A DNA stretch of 64,000 nt, taken from positions 3,733,001 to 3,797,000 of the forward strand of contig NZ_CP043627.1 of assembly GCF_016804325.1 (NCBI RefSeq), in the 5' to 3' direction. Each line of letters starts with the position of its first letter. Position 1 is the stretch's first letter. The notes under the pieces were generated by a model. The model saw only the letters and a program-made list of their open reading frames with translations, did not search any database and had not been told where the DNA came from. Origin of the DNA: Methylobacterium aquaticum. Its GTDB lineage: Bacteria > Pseudomonadota > Alphaproteobacteria > Rhizobiales > Beijerinckiaceae. This document shows positions 38,758 through 46,827 of this stretch, piece by piece. The position numbers were made by a program, and so were the translations under genes.

Positions 38758-39390
38758 ATGGGCGCGGCGGGCGCCGGGTGCCGGACGGGCGGCACGCAAC
38801 TCAAACCGACCCTTTCCCTCGACACCCTCGGGGCGGGCCTCGCCGCGGCCTATGACGGCCTGGTGGCCGAGGCGGTGCCCGAGCGGTTGAGCGCGCTGCT
38901 GCGGCAGCTCGAATGGCGCGAGGCGCAAGCGGGCCTGGAAACCGGCCGCGATGCACGGCGCCCGGACGGTGCGGACGCATCCCCGCGCAATCCGTGCGGG
39001 ATTCCCGCCGGACGGCTCGCCCTGCTGGTCGGCGACGTGCCGGCGGCCGACGACGCGGCCTCGCTCCTGGCCCGCGCGGGCCTGGACGTCCGGCGCTGCC
39101 TCGATCCGGATGCCGGCCTCGATGCCCTGCGCGTCCATGGCGGCGGGGTCGCCCTGGTGCTGATCGGCCTGCCGACCGCGCGCGACGGAGCCCTCGACGG
39201 GGCCGGGCTCGCCCGGGCCGTCGCGACCCTGTGGCCGACCGTCCACCTCGTCGTGGCGCAGCCGCCCCGGCCCGAGGCCCGCGTGCCGGACACGCTGCTG
39301 CCGCCGCAGGCGGTGCCGCTCGACCGCGCGCCCGATCTCCTGGGCCTCGCCGAGCAGGCGGCGCGCAGCCCGCGCTCGCCGGTGGCGTAG
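38758..39390 (+). CDS. NepR domain fused to a receiver-like domain
   Basis: A 210-residue protein with two parts. Residues about 20-55 (LDTLGAGLAAAYDGLVAEAVPERLSALLRQLE) match the anti-sigma factor NepR, which holds the general stress sigma factor EcfG inactive in alphaproteobacteria. Residues about 85-205 look like a CheY-type receiver fold. The receiver phospho-acceptor aspartate is missing: the usual LVLLDIxMP strand reads LVLIGLP. The protein could sequester EcfG through a NepR domain controlled by a non-phosphorylated pseudo-receiver. ATG 38758 has AGGAGGT four bases upstream. Fusion and loss of the Asp are seen in the sequence; the role is inferred. Confidence 0.75.
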   Translation: MGAAGAGCRTGGTQLKPTLSLDTLGAGLAAAYDGLVAEAVPERLSALLRQLEWREAQAGLETGRDARRPDGADASPRNPCGIPAGRLALLVGDVPAADDAASLLARAGLDVRRCLDPDAGLDALRVHGGGVALVLIGLPTARDGALDGAGLARAVATLWPTVHLVVAQPPRPEARVPDTLLPPQAVPLDRAPDLLGLAEQAARSPRSPVA

Positions 39391-39480
39391 GGTCGCGGTG
39401 CGGCACGGGCCTTCGCCCGAAGGTTTCCCCTTCCGGCGGATTTGATCGGCGCGGCGATCGTGCCTTACTATCGGGCAGGA

Positions 39481-39509
39481 TGGCCGCGCGGCCGAGCGCC
39501 GCGCGGCCA
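39481..39509. repeat. perfect 12-bp inverted repeat upstream of a small gene
   Basis: TGGCCGCGCGGC (39481-39492) and GCCGCGCGGCCA (39498-39509) flank a 5-nt loop, and lie 32 bp before the next gene's start. It may be an operator or a transcription terminator without a T tract. Confidence 0.6.
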
Positions 39510-39541
39510 CCGGGAGGTCTGAACGGATCGGGGGATCTGGC

Positions 39542-39787
39542 ATGACGACGAACGAGCGCGACAGCTACCGGGCCGAATACGCCGCGACCGCGGGCCAGCA
39601 GGCGGCCTTCTTCCGCGAGCAGGCCGAGCACCACCGCCAGCAGGCCGAGCAGGCGCGGGTCTTCGCCGAATTGAGCCCGGGCGACGAGAGCCTGGAACAG
39701 AGTCGGCGGGCCGAGCGGCTCGAGACCCTGGGGCGCCACGACGACACGATGGCGGCCGCCTTCGAGGCCCGCGCCCGCCGCGGCTGA
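39542..39787 (+). CDS. small coiled-coil protein
   Basis: An 81-residue, highly charged protein (QQAAFFREQAEHHRQQAEQARVFAELSPGDESLEQSRRAERLETLGRHDDTMAAAFEARARRG), predicted to be a single long helix with coiled-coil character. It could be cytosolic. No family is recognised. The ATG at 39542 is preceded by GGGGGATC, a weak site, and by the 12-bp inverted repeat. Confidence 0.6.
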   Translation: MTTNERDSYRAEYAATAGQQAAFFREQAEHHRQQAEQARVFAELSPGDESLEQSRRAERLETLGRHDDTMAAAFEARARRG

Positions 39788-40026
39788 TTTCCACCCCGCG
39801 AAGCGGTCGGTCGGCCATCTCACCACGCGGGCGGCGGCGCGCTCGCTTCCGCGGCCCGCCTCCGCGACTGATGCCCGCGACCGATGTCCGCGGATTGGCC
39901 GGCGCGGCGAAACTTCGCTCAGCGCCTGCCGATTCTTCGGGCAACCGGCCGTGCCGCGACGGCCTTACCCTGTGGTGCGATCGAGGGCATCGGCCCATCG
40001 GCGCCAGTGAGGGAGCCAGCGGCATC

Positions 40027-40833
40027 ATGAGAATTCGGACCGGGTACGCGATCACCTTCGATTCCCCGGCCCCGACGCCGATGCTGCTGATGCTCAGCGT
40101 GCATCCCTCGCGGCTCGGCGATTGCGTGACCTCGCCGGCGATGCGGTTCGACCCGCCGATCCCGGCGCGCGACTATGCCGACCGCTACGGCAACACCTGC
40201 ACCCGCATCGTCGCCCCGGCGGGCCGGCTGACCATCTCGGCCGATTTCGTGATCCAGGATAGCGGCTGGCCGGACGAATACGCGCCCAACGCGATGCAGC
40301 ACCCGGTGCAGGACCTGCCCGACGAGGTGATGGTCTACCTCCTCGGCAGCCGCTACTGCGACACCGACAAGCTGTCGAACACCGCCTGGCAGCTCTTCGG
40401 CAACACGCCGGAGGGCTGGGCCCGGGTCCAGGCCATCGTCGACTACGTCCACAACCACATCCGCTTCGACTACCAGCGCGCCGACGCCACCCGCTCGGCC
40501 CTCGACGGCTTCAACCAGCGCGAGGGCGTCTGCCGCGACTTCGCGCATCTCGCCGTCACGTTCTGCCGCTGCATGAACATCCCGGCGCGCTACTGCACCG
40601 GCTATCTCGGCGATATCGGCGTGCCGGCGGTGCCCGATCCGATGGATTTCTCGGCCTGGTTCGAGGTCTATCTCGGTGGGCGCTGGTACACGTTCGACGC
40701 CCGCCACAACAAGCCGCGGATCGGCCGGATCGTGATGGCGCGGGGACGCGACGCCACCGACGTGGCGATCTCGACCAATTTCGGCCCCTCGGTGCTCGCC
40801 GGCTTCCAGGTCCATACCGACGAGGTGGCGTGA
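40027..40833 (+). CDS. transglutaminase-like family protein
   Basis: A 268-residue cytoplasmic protein with a bacterial transglutaminase-like N-terminal beta domain (residues 1-130) and a papain-like core. The catalytic Cys is in GVCRDFAHLAVTFCR, and the FSAWFEVYLGGRWYTFDARHN block holds the putative Asp and a second part of the triad. The usual His-Ala-Trp that supplies the catalytic His is here SAW, which leaves the triad in doubt. Related alphaproteobacterial genes sit near the cyanophycin and pilus-type loci, and none is here. A protease or amidase role is inferred. Confidence 0.83.
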   Translation: MRIRTGYAITFDSPAPTPMLLMLSVHPSRLGDCVTSPAMRFDPPIPARDYADRYGNTCTRIVAPAGRLTISADFVIQDSGWPDEYAPNAMQHPVQDLPDEVMVYLLGSRYCDTDKLSNTAWQLFGNTPEGWARVQAIVDYVHNHIRFDYQRADATRSALDGFNQREGVCRDFAHLAVTFCRCMNIPARYCTGYLGDIGVPAVPDPMDFSAWFEVYLGGRWYTFDARHNKPRIGRIVMARGRDATDVAISTNFGPSVLAGFQVHTDEVA

Positions 40834-41007
40834 ACGCGGCGTCTTGATCCCTCGGATGCGACGCGATCGGTCAACGGGGCGTGAACCCTCCCCACGTTCC
40901 CCGAGGCTCGGTAATCCGACGTCGCCGAAAGCGTCGCTTTAACCGGGAACCACTGCGACGGGACAGCATTGTACAGCAAAGGTAACTGCTGAGGTAAGGC
41001 TCCGGCC

Positions 41008-41658
41008 ATGAAGATCTTCGCTACCGCCCTGGCGGGCGCCCTGAGCATGTGTGTTCTTGCCTCCGCGCCGGCCAAGGCGGCGCCCTACGACCCCTTCGAC
41101 GCCAATCCCGGCGAGGATTACTACGCCAGCCAGCCCTACGGCGCGCCGGGCACCCGGACGCAGGGCTATTACGGCCAGGGACAGGCCGCCGGCAGCACCG
41201 ACCAGGCGCAGGTCGCCCCGATCCCGCGCGAGCTGGTGCCGTTCAACGGTGCCTACACCCCGGGCACCATCGTGGTCTCGACCGCCGAGCGCCGGCTCTA
41301 CCTCGTGCTCGGCGACGGCATGGCGCTTCGCTACGGCGTCGGCGTCGGCCGTCCGGGCTTCACCTGGTCGGGCACGAAGACGATCACCGCCAAGCGCGAA
41401 TGGCCGTCCTGGACGCCCCCGAAGGAGATGCTGGCCCGCCGCCCCGACCTGCCGCGCTACATGGCCGGCGGCATCGACAACCCGCTCGGCGCCCGCGCGA
41501 TGTATATCGGCGGCACCCTCTACCGCATCCATGGCTCGAACGAGCCCGACACGATCGGCCAGGCCGTGTCCTCCGGCTGCATCCGCATGACCAACGACGA
41601 CGTCACCGACCTGTATTCGCGGGTCAAGGTCGGCGCCAAGGTGGTGGTGCTGAACTGA
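41008..41658 (+). CDS. L,D-transpeptidase (YkuD domain), copy 2
   Basis: A 216-residue paralogue of the enzyme at 3349-3948. Signal peptide (residues 1-24), a Tyr/Gln-rich spacer (28-70), then the YkuD domain with His175 (YRIHGSNEP) and Cys191 (VSSGCIRM). The two domains share most of their residues, including GARAxYxGxxLYRIHGSNEPxTIGxAVSSGCIRM, so they are recent or constrained duplicates. The spacer differs, hinting at different localisation or partner. A hairpin terminator follows. Confidence 0.93.
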   Translation: MKIFATALAGALSMCVLASAPAKAAPYDPFDANPGEDYYASQPYGAPGTRTQGYYGQGQAAGSTDQAQVAPIPRELVPFNGAYTPGTIVVSTAERRLYLVLGDGMALRYGVGVGRPGFTWSGTKTITAKREWPSWTPPKEMLARRPDLPRYMAGGIDNPLGARAMYIGGTLYRIHGSNEPDTIGQAVSSGCIRMTNDDVTDLYSRVKVGAKVVVLN

Positions 41659-41693
41659 CGCCGACCGGAGCGCCGACGACGCTTCCTGGACGA

Positions 41694-41718
41694 GGGCCGC
41701 CGCAGGGCGGCCCTTTCC
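41694..41718 (+). terminator. terminator after L,D-transpeptidase copy 2
   Basis: GGGCCGC (41694-41700) pairs with GCGGCCC (41707-41713), with CTTTCCTTTTG downstream. It begins 36 bp after the stop codon. Confidence 0.75.
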
Positions 41719-41760
41719 TTTTGTCGGACGGCGCTCGAAGGCCCCGTCCGTCGGCCCGGG

Positions 41761-42074
41761 TCAGGGTACCACGCGGCCGGGCGCCGGCGGCTGCGGCGCG
41801 CTGAAGCTCGCCAGCGGCACGTCGCAGAAGCAGCGGGCGCCGAGGGGGCGCGGGCCGGGCAGCGGGCAGGAATAGGGCTGCGCGCCGGTGAAGCCGCGCT
41901 GCACTGCATCGCAATTGTAGCCGACCGCGCGCCGCGGCGGCACGCGCTCGTACCGGTCGTAGCCGTAGCCGGGGGCGTGTCCTCCCGGTAGTACTGCGCC
42001 TGGGCCGCGCCGGTCATGACCGCGACCAACAGGACGGCCGACGACAGGCCGGCGCGAACGAACCCTCGCATCAT
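41761..42074 (-). pseudogene. small exported protein, broken by a one-base deletion
   Basis: From the ATG at 42074 (GAGAGG site) one frame gives a signal peptide MMRGFVRAGLSSAVLLVAVMTGAAQA, then QYYRED. The second frame then reads HAPGYGYDRYERVPPRRAVGYNCDAVQRGFTGAQPYSCPLPGPRPLGARCFCDVPL and ends with GRVVP. Adding one C in the minus-strand GAGGACACGCC (near 41978) joins them as a 104-residue protein. Two Cys pairs suggest disulfides in the periplasm. No family is recognised. Confidence 0.72.
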
Positions 42075-42225
42075 TGCGTTCCTCTCTGGCGGGGAGTTAC
42101 CGTACGTGACGCCGCGCGTGGGGCGCCCCGGCGCCGCATCGGTAGCCGAACCGCCCCGGCCCGGCAAATCCGCGGCGATCGTGCCGTGCGAATCGCGTCC
42201 CGGGATCGAGCCAGGGAGATCCGGC

Positions 42226-42477
42226 ATGACCACCTCGGCCGAGTGGCAGCGTACCCTCGATGCGGTCCTCGAACTCGCCGAGGACATCGCCCGCATCTCG
42301 CCCGATTGCGCCGACCGGGCGATGCAGATCGTCCGGCTCCTGCGCGCCGTCGACCCGCCCGAACACCGGGCCGGCGCGGGCGACCTCGACGCGGACGATC
42401 TGGCGACGGACGATCTCGACGAGATGGATGTCGGCGTCGGTCCGCTCAGCCGCCGCAAGGCGTCGGACGCGGTGTGA
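42226..42477 (+). CDS. small acidic hypothetical protein
   Basis: An 83-residue protein with a helical N-terminal half (EWQRTLDAVLELAEDIARISPDCADRAMQIVRLLRAV) and an Asp-rich linker (GDLDADDLATDDLDEMD). The ATG at 42226 follows AGGGAGAT. Helix distribution suggests a small regulator or adaptor. No family is recognised. Confidence 0.65.
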   Translation: MTTSAEWQRTLDAVLELAEDIARISPDCADRAMQIVRLLRAVDPPEHRAGAGDLDADDLATDDLDEMDVGVGPLSRRKASDAV

Positions 42478-42679
42478 GGGCGGTTCCGCGTCCGGCGAGA
42501 TCTCGGGTGACGTTTCCCCGTGACCGCAAAGGCCGGCCGTGGCGGCGCGCGACGCGGCGGCCGACCGGACGGGGCGATCTCGACGCGACCGTCGCCGACG
42601 CGCGGATCCAGGAGGCGGGAGCCGCCTCTCCTCGCTGTCAAGCCTGGATGCCCGCGCATTCTCCGGCTATGGCGGCGCG

Positions 42680-44335
42680 ATGCTGCTTCGTCCCTACCAG
42701 CGCGCGAGCCTCGACGCGCTCCAGGCCGATTGGGCGCGCGGGGGCCGCAACGGTCTGATCGTGCTGCCGACCGGGGCCGGCAAGAGCCTCGTCATCGCCA
42801 CCCTGGTGCGGGAGACGATGGCCCGCGATCCGCAGGCCAGGATCGCCGTCGTCACCCATACCCGCGAGCTGATCGCCCAGAACCACGCCGAGCTCATGGC
42901 GCTCTGGCCCGGGGCGCCGGCCGGCATCGTCTCGGCCGGGCTCGGGCGGCGGGAGGAGACGAAGGCGATCCTGTTCTGCGGCATCCAGTCGGTCTGGAAC
43001 CGGGTCGAGGCGACCGGCGGCTTCGACCTGGTGATCGTCGACGAGGCGCACCTGATCCCCCGCGATGCCGACACCCGCTACGGCCGCTTCCTCGACGCGG
43101 TGCGGGCGCGCTCGCCCGAGATGCGCCTCGTCGGGCTGACCGCCACGCCCTACCGCCTCGACAGCGGGCGCCTCGACGAGGGAAAGGGCCGCGTCTTCGA
43201 TGCCATCGTCTACGAGGCGCAGGTCGGCGACCTGATCCGCGAGGGCTACCTCGCGCTCCTGGTCTCGAAGGCCACCGCCACGATCCTCGACGTCAGCGGG
43301 GTCCCCCTGCGGGCCGGCGACTACGTGCCGGGAGCCCTCGAAGCGGCGGTGAACCGCGACGTCATCACCCGGGCGGCGGTGGCCGAGATGGTCGCCTACG
43401 GCGCCGAGCGCCGGGCCTGGCTCGCCTTCTGCGCCGGGGTCAAGCACGCCGACGCGGTGCGCGACGCGATCCGGGCCGAGGGCTTTTCCTGCGAGTCGAT
43501 CTCCGGCGAGACGGGGAAGCGCGAGCGCGACCGCATCGTGCGCGAGTTCCGGGCCGGGCGCCTGCGCTGCCTCACCTCGGTCGGGGTGCTGGCGACGGGC
43601 TTCAACGTGCCGGAGGTCGACCTGATCGCACTCCTGCGCCCGACCCAGAGCACCGGCCTCTACGTGCAGCAGGTCGGCCGGGGCCTGCGCCTCGCGAAGG
43701 GCAAGACCGACGCCCTGGTGCTCGATTATGCCGGCCTGGTGCGCCGGCACGGGCCGATCGACGTGCTCTCGGCCAATGCGGTGGCCCGCGCCCGGCTGCT
43801 GGGCGATACCGGGGGGCCCCGGGCCAAGCCATGCCCGGGCTGCGGCGCGCTGATCGCGCTCAATGCCAGCACCTGCGAGGGCTGCTGGGTCGAGCCCGAG
43901 GACGAGGACGAGGCCGAGCTGCCGCACGAGGCGGTGGCCGACGACGAGACCGCCGTGCTCTCCGCCGGCACCGTCGCGGTGGTGCGTGAGGCCCATGCGC
44001 GCTGGTGGCCGGTCGCCGGCTGGCGCTTCCGGCGCGAGACCCGCGCCCGCGGGCCCGATCTCCTGGTAGTGGCGCTGGAGGGCGACGAGGATGCGATGAT
44101 CGTGCATCTCGATCTCGAGGCCTCGGGATTCGCCCGCGAGAAGGCGGTGCAATGGTGGCGGCGCCTGGGCGGCGAGATGCCCCCGCCCCTCGACGTCGCC
44201 GAGGCCCTGGCGCGCTGCGACGAGCTCGCCCGGCCGGAGGCGGTCCGGGTGGTGCCGACCGGCCGATTGTCGGAGACCGTCGATTACCGCCTCGCCGACG
44301 GGGCGACCTGGACCGACACCCGACGCGTGGCCTGA
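42680..44335 (+). CDS. RadD/YejH-like DEAD/DEAH-box superfamily 2 helicase
   Basis: A 551-residue ATP-dependent helicase similar to RadD. The N-terminal RecA domain has LPTGAGKSLVIATL (Walker A), THTRELIAQN, VDEAHLIP (DEAH-like) and GLTATPYRL (motif III). The second has SGETGKRERDRIVREFRAG, SVGVLATGFNVPEVD and QVGRGLRLAKGK (motif VI). Residues about 390-412 form a zinc ribbon (CPGCGALIALNASTCEGC). A C-terminal domain of about 135 residues continues without a named family. RadD acts in recombination repair in E. coli. ATG 42680 starts the helicase core. Confidence 0.87.
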   Translation: MLLRPYQRASLDALQADWARGGRNGLIVLPTGAGKSLVIATLVRETMARDPQARIAVVTHTRELIAQNHAELMALWPGAPAGIVSAGLGRREETKAILFCGIQSVWNRVEATGGFDLVIVDEAHLIPRDADTRYGRFLDAVRARSPEMRLVGLTATPYRLDSGRLDEGKGRVFDAIVYEAQVGDLIREGYLALLVSKATATILDVSGVPLRAGDYVPGALEAAVNRDVITRAAVAEMVAYGAERRAWLAFCAGVKHADAVRDAIRAEGFSCESISGETGKRERDRIVREFRAGRLRCLTSVGVLATGFNVPEVDLIALLRPTQSTGLYVQQVGRGLRLAKGKTDALVLDYAGLVRRHGPIDVLSANAVARARLLGDTGGPRAKPCPGCGALIALNASTCEGCWVEPEDEDEAELPHEAVADDETAVLSAGTVAVVREAHARWWPVAGWRFRRETRARGPDLLVVALEGDEDAMIVHLDLEASGFAREKAVQWWRRLGGEMPPPLDVAEALARCDELARPEAVRVVPTGRLSETVDYRLADGATWTDTRRVA

Positions 44336-44339
44336 GGGA

Positions 44340-44675
44340 TCAACCGGCGGCGATCAGGCGGGCGATCTCCGCCTCGGCCACGGACTTCTCGGCGGCGACA
44401 TCGGCGGCGAGGGTTCGGACCGCCTCGAGGTCGCCGCCCTGGCAGGCGGTCTCGAGGGCGGCACAGAGGCGCGACAGCCGGGTGAAGCCGATCAGCCCCG
44501 AGGAGGCGATCACCCCATGGGCCGCGGCGCCCAGAGCCGCCGGCTCTCCCCGCACCGACCAGTCCCGCAGCTGAGCCTGGAAGCGGCCGAGCAGCACCGG
44601 CATCGCCTCGTCGCCGACCGCCTGGCGCAGGTCGGCATAGGTCGCGGCGTCGAGTGAGGGGGGCGTCGTCGCCAT
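44340..44675 (-). CDS. Hpt-domain histidine phosphotransfer protein
   Basis: A 111-residue single-domain Hpt protein. It is a four-helix bundle with the phospho-accepting His in AAHGVIASSGLIGF. The residue three after the His is Ile, not the usual Lys. Such proteins shuttle phosphate between a hybrid histidine kinase and a response regulator. No kinase gene lies beside it. It overlaps the helicase end by convergent orientation, with only 4 bp between stops. Confidence 0.85.
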   Translation of the reverse strand: MATTPPSLDAATYADLRQAVGDEAMPVLLGRFQAQLRDWSVRGEPAALGAAAHGVIASSGLIGFTRLSRLCAALETACQGGDLEAVRTLAADVAAEKSVAEAEIARLIAAG

Positions 44676-44771
44676 GGCGTCCGGCTCCTGTAGCGCCGCG
44701 TGAAGTCGCGCGCGTCGGCTCTCGGAGCGCGATGCTACAGGATATGGGGCGGTCGCGATGCTCGGCCATCA

Positions 44772-44844
44772 GGCCGATCCCTTCAGGATCGAGGGGGATC
44801 CTCGACGGATCGGGGCCGATCCCTTCAGGATCGGGGCCGATCCC
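44772..44844. repeat. short tandem-like GATC-rich repeat
   Basis: The 20-bp unit GGCCGATCCCTTCAGGATCG occurs at 44772-44791 and 44814-44833, followed by a partial unit at 44836. Between the two full units is a related GATCC/GGATC palindrome. The array lies between the Hpt and FlaG-like genes. Confidence 0.7.
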
Positions 44845-44867
44845 GGATCGCCGCCGTGGTCGCGACT

Positions 44868-45254
44868 TCAGGCCGACCGCGCCACCGAGGTTCCGATCTC
44901 CGCCGACCGGGCGGCCTCCGCCTCCCGGGCATAGGTGCGCGCCCGCAGGATGGCCTCGGAGGGCAACTGCTCGACGACGTACCCGTCCGGGCCGATGACC
45001 TGGAACACGATCTGCTGGCTGTCGGCGTCGCGCCGGTAATGGGCCCGGTCGGCCTGGGCCTCGAGGCCCTCCGTCGGCGCGGCGGTGCCGCGGGCGACCG
45101 CCTTGCGGGCGTCGGGGCTCAGGTCGAAGGTCACCGCCGGGTCGAGGGGCGGCTCGACGGGTCCCCGGGCCGCGGGAGGAGGAGGGGCGATCCGCATCAC
45201 GGGTTCGATCGCGGCCGGCGGAGGGGCCGCGGCAAGGCTGCTGGTCTCGAACAC
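44868..45254 (-). CDS. FlaG-like flagellar protein
   Basis: A 128-residue protein. The C-terminal half (DADSQQIVFQVIGPDGYVVEQLPSEAILRARTYA) matches the FlaG family, which affects flagellar filament length, and the N-terminal half is a Pro/Ala-rich tail. It starts with GTG at 45254 behind an AAGGAC site. No other flagellar gene is in the window, so it may be a stray FlaG-type module or part of a different system. Confidence 0.7.
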   Translation of the reverse strand: MFETSSLAAAPPPAAIEPVMRIAPPPPAARGPVEPPLDPAVTFDLSPDARKAVARGTAAPTEGLEAQADRAHYRRDADSQQIVFQVIGPDGYVVEQLPSEAILRARTYAREAEAARSAEIGTSVARSA

Positions 45255-45609
45255 TGCGAAGTCCTTTCGGGCGTACTGGTCCCGATCAGTTAGCCGCGAC
45301 GAGCCCTACCCGGATGTTAACGACGGAGAGGAGCTTAAAGACTGCATTAAATCGACGTTTCGCCGTCTTAAACAATTTTATGGAATGGACGACCGGCACG
45401 GCGCGGGATCCGGGGAAGCAGGGCCGCTTCGATAGACCAGCGTCCCTGCGGGCGCCGTCGCGCCCGGACGGACGAGGCGAGGTCGTATTCATCGAGGACC
45501 GGTCGGATCGATCCGATCCAACCGGCCCGGCGGGCTCACCCGGTGATCCGGGCGCCCGACCATCTGTGACCCCCGTCCACGATCCGGACGGCGGGGAGGG
45601 GAAACGCCG
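45255..45609. other. intergenic region, moderately AT-rich
   Basis: 355 bases without a recognised gene. The segment 45295-45390 has a lower G+C content (TTAACGACGG, AGGAGCTTAAAGACTGCATTAAATCG, TAAACAATTTTATGG), and may be the upstream control region of the FlaG-like gene. No hairpin terminator is clear. Confidence 0.45.
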
Positions 45610-46593
45610 CTACGCCGGCACCTTTCCGCCCAGCTCGTCCTCGATATGCGCCCGCACGATCGCGTCGAAGTCGGGCTCGGCCTTGAACCCGAGCTCCAGC
45701 GCCCGCCGGGTGTCGAAGGTGCGGGGCCAGCCGGCGACGATGCGCTCGATCGTCGGATCGGGCTCGCGGCGGATGCGGGCGACGGCGGAATCACCCGCGG
45801 CGCGGCGCAGGGCCTCGATCTGCTCGGCGACGGTGGCGCCGACGCCCGGCATGGTCAGGTTGCGGCGGTCGCCGAGCCGCTTGGTGTCGATCGTCGCGGC
45901 GTGGATCAGGAAGCCGACCGCCGAGCGCGGCGAGGCGTGCCAGTGGCGGACCTGGTCGGAGACCGGCAGCACGGCGTCCTGGCCGGCGAGCGGCTCGCGG
46001 ATGATGCCGGAGAAGAAGCCCGAGGCCGCCTTGTTGGGCTTGCCCGGCCGCACGCAGATGGTGGGCAGCCGAATGCCGACGCCGTCGAAGATGCCCCGGC
46101 GCGAGTAATCGGAGAGCAGCAGCTCGCCGATCGCCTTCTGGGTGCCGTAGCTGGTGAGCGGCGCCGTCAGGTACTCGTCGGGGATGGGCTCGGGCATCGG
46201 CGCGCCGAAGACGGCCACCGACGAGGTGAAGACGAAGCGGGGCTTGTAGCCCTCGCCGATCGCCCGCACCGCGTCGTAGAGGCGGCGGGTGCCGTCGAGG
46301 TTGATCCGGTAGCCCTTGTCGAAATCGGCCTCGGCCTCGCCGGACACGATGGCGGCGAGGTGGAAGATCACGTCGGGCCGGCCGGCGACCAGGCGCTCGG
46401 CCTCGCCGGGATCGGAGAAGTCGGAGGCCGAGAGCGAGACCGGGATCTTGGTGCCGGCCGGCGCCTCGGGCGGCACCACGTCGTGCAGGGTCAGGCGGGA
46501 GATGGTCTCGCCGCCCAAGCTGCCGTCCTTGACCAGCCGGTCGAGGAGCTTGCGGCCGACCATGCCGGCGGCGCCGAGAATGAGGACATGCAT
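45610..46593 (-). CDS. DenD-like NAD-dependent epimerase/dehydratase (extended SDR)
   Basis: A 327-residue extended SDR, similar to D-erythronate dehydrogenase DenD. It has the NAD loop LILGAAGMVGRKL, the TSSVAVFG block, a substrate-contact region YGTQK with the catalytic Tyr and Lys, and VGIRLPTICVRPGKPNKAASGF. Related enzymes oxidise erythronate or act on nucleotide-sugars. ATG 46593 was chosen by the start of the NAD motif; it follows AAGGGAA. The 121-bp repeat lies between this gene's start and the next gene's stop. Confidence 0.88.
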   Translation of the reverse strand: MHVLILGAAGMVGRKLLDRLVKDGSLGGETISRLTLHDVVPPEAPAGTKIPVSLSASDFSDPGEAERLVAGRPDVIFHLAAIVSGEAEADFDKGYRINLDGTRRLYDAVRAIGEGYKPRFVFTSSVAVFGAPMPEPIPDEYLTAPLTSYGTQKAIGELLLSDYSRRGIFDGVGIRLPTICVRPGKPNKAASGFFSGIIREPLAGQDAVLPVSDQVRHWHASPRSAVGFLIHAATIDTKRLGDRRNLTMPGVGATVAEQIEALRRAAGDSAVARIRREPDPTIERIVAGWPRTFDTRRALELGFKAEPDFDAIVRAHIEDELGGKVPA

Positions 46594-46666
46594 CGAAGCG
46601 TTTCCCTTCAGAGCCTGTTTGACTTGCGGAAATTTAGCTGCAACGACCTTTTCCATCCCTCTCGCG

Positions 46667-46787
46667 ACCTCATCCTGAGGTGCGACTGAAAGGAGCCTCG
46701 AAGGAGGGCTCCAGAAGTCTTCGCGATCCCTGGAGCCCTCCTTCGAGGTCAGTCGATTTTCAATCGGCTGACACCTCAGGATGAGGT
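46667..46787. repeat. 121-bp palindromic dispersed repeat, copy 2
   Basis: Terminal inverted repeats at 46667-46681 and 46773-46787 (15-bp arms, perfect), plus the 18-bp inner pair CCTCGAAGGAGGGCTCCA and its complement, and the 9-bp hairpin 46750-46770. In this hairpin one pair changed to T:A relative to the C:G of the other copies. It lies between the upstream DenD-like start and the SDR stop, both on the minus strand. Confidence 0.93.
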
Positions 46788-46827
46788 CGTGTGTGGGAGT
46801 AAGTGCTTGAGTCGATCAAACAGGCTC

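Noticed and set aside
42638..44152. A 504-residue minus-strand frame opposite the RadD-like helicase
   Set aside because: It lies antisense to an intact helicase with all motifs and reads as a shadow frame.
45314..46108. A 264-residue plus-strand frame opposite the DenD-like gene
   Set aside because: Most of it is the complement of the conserved DenD-like coding sequence, and it has no domain.
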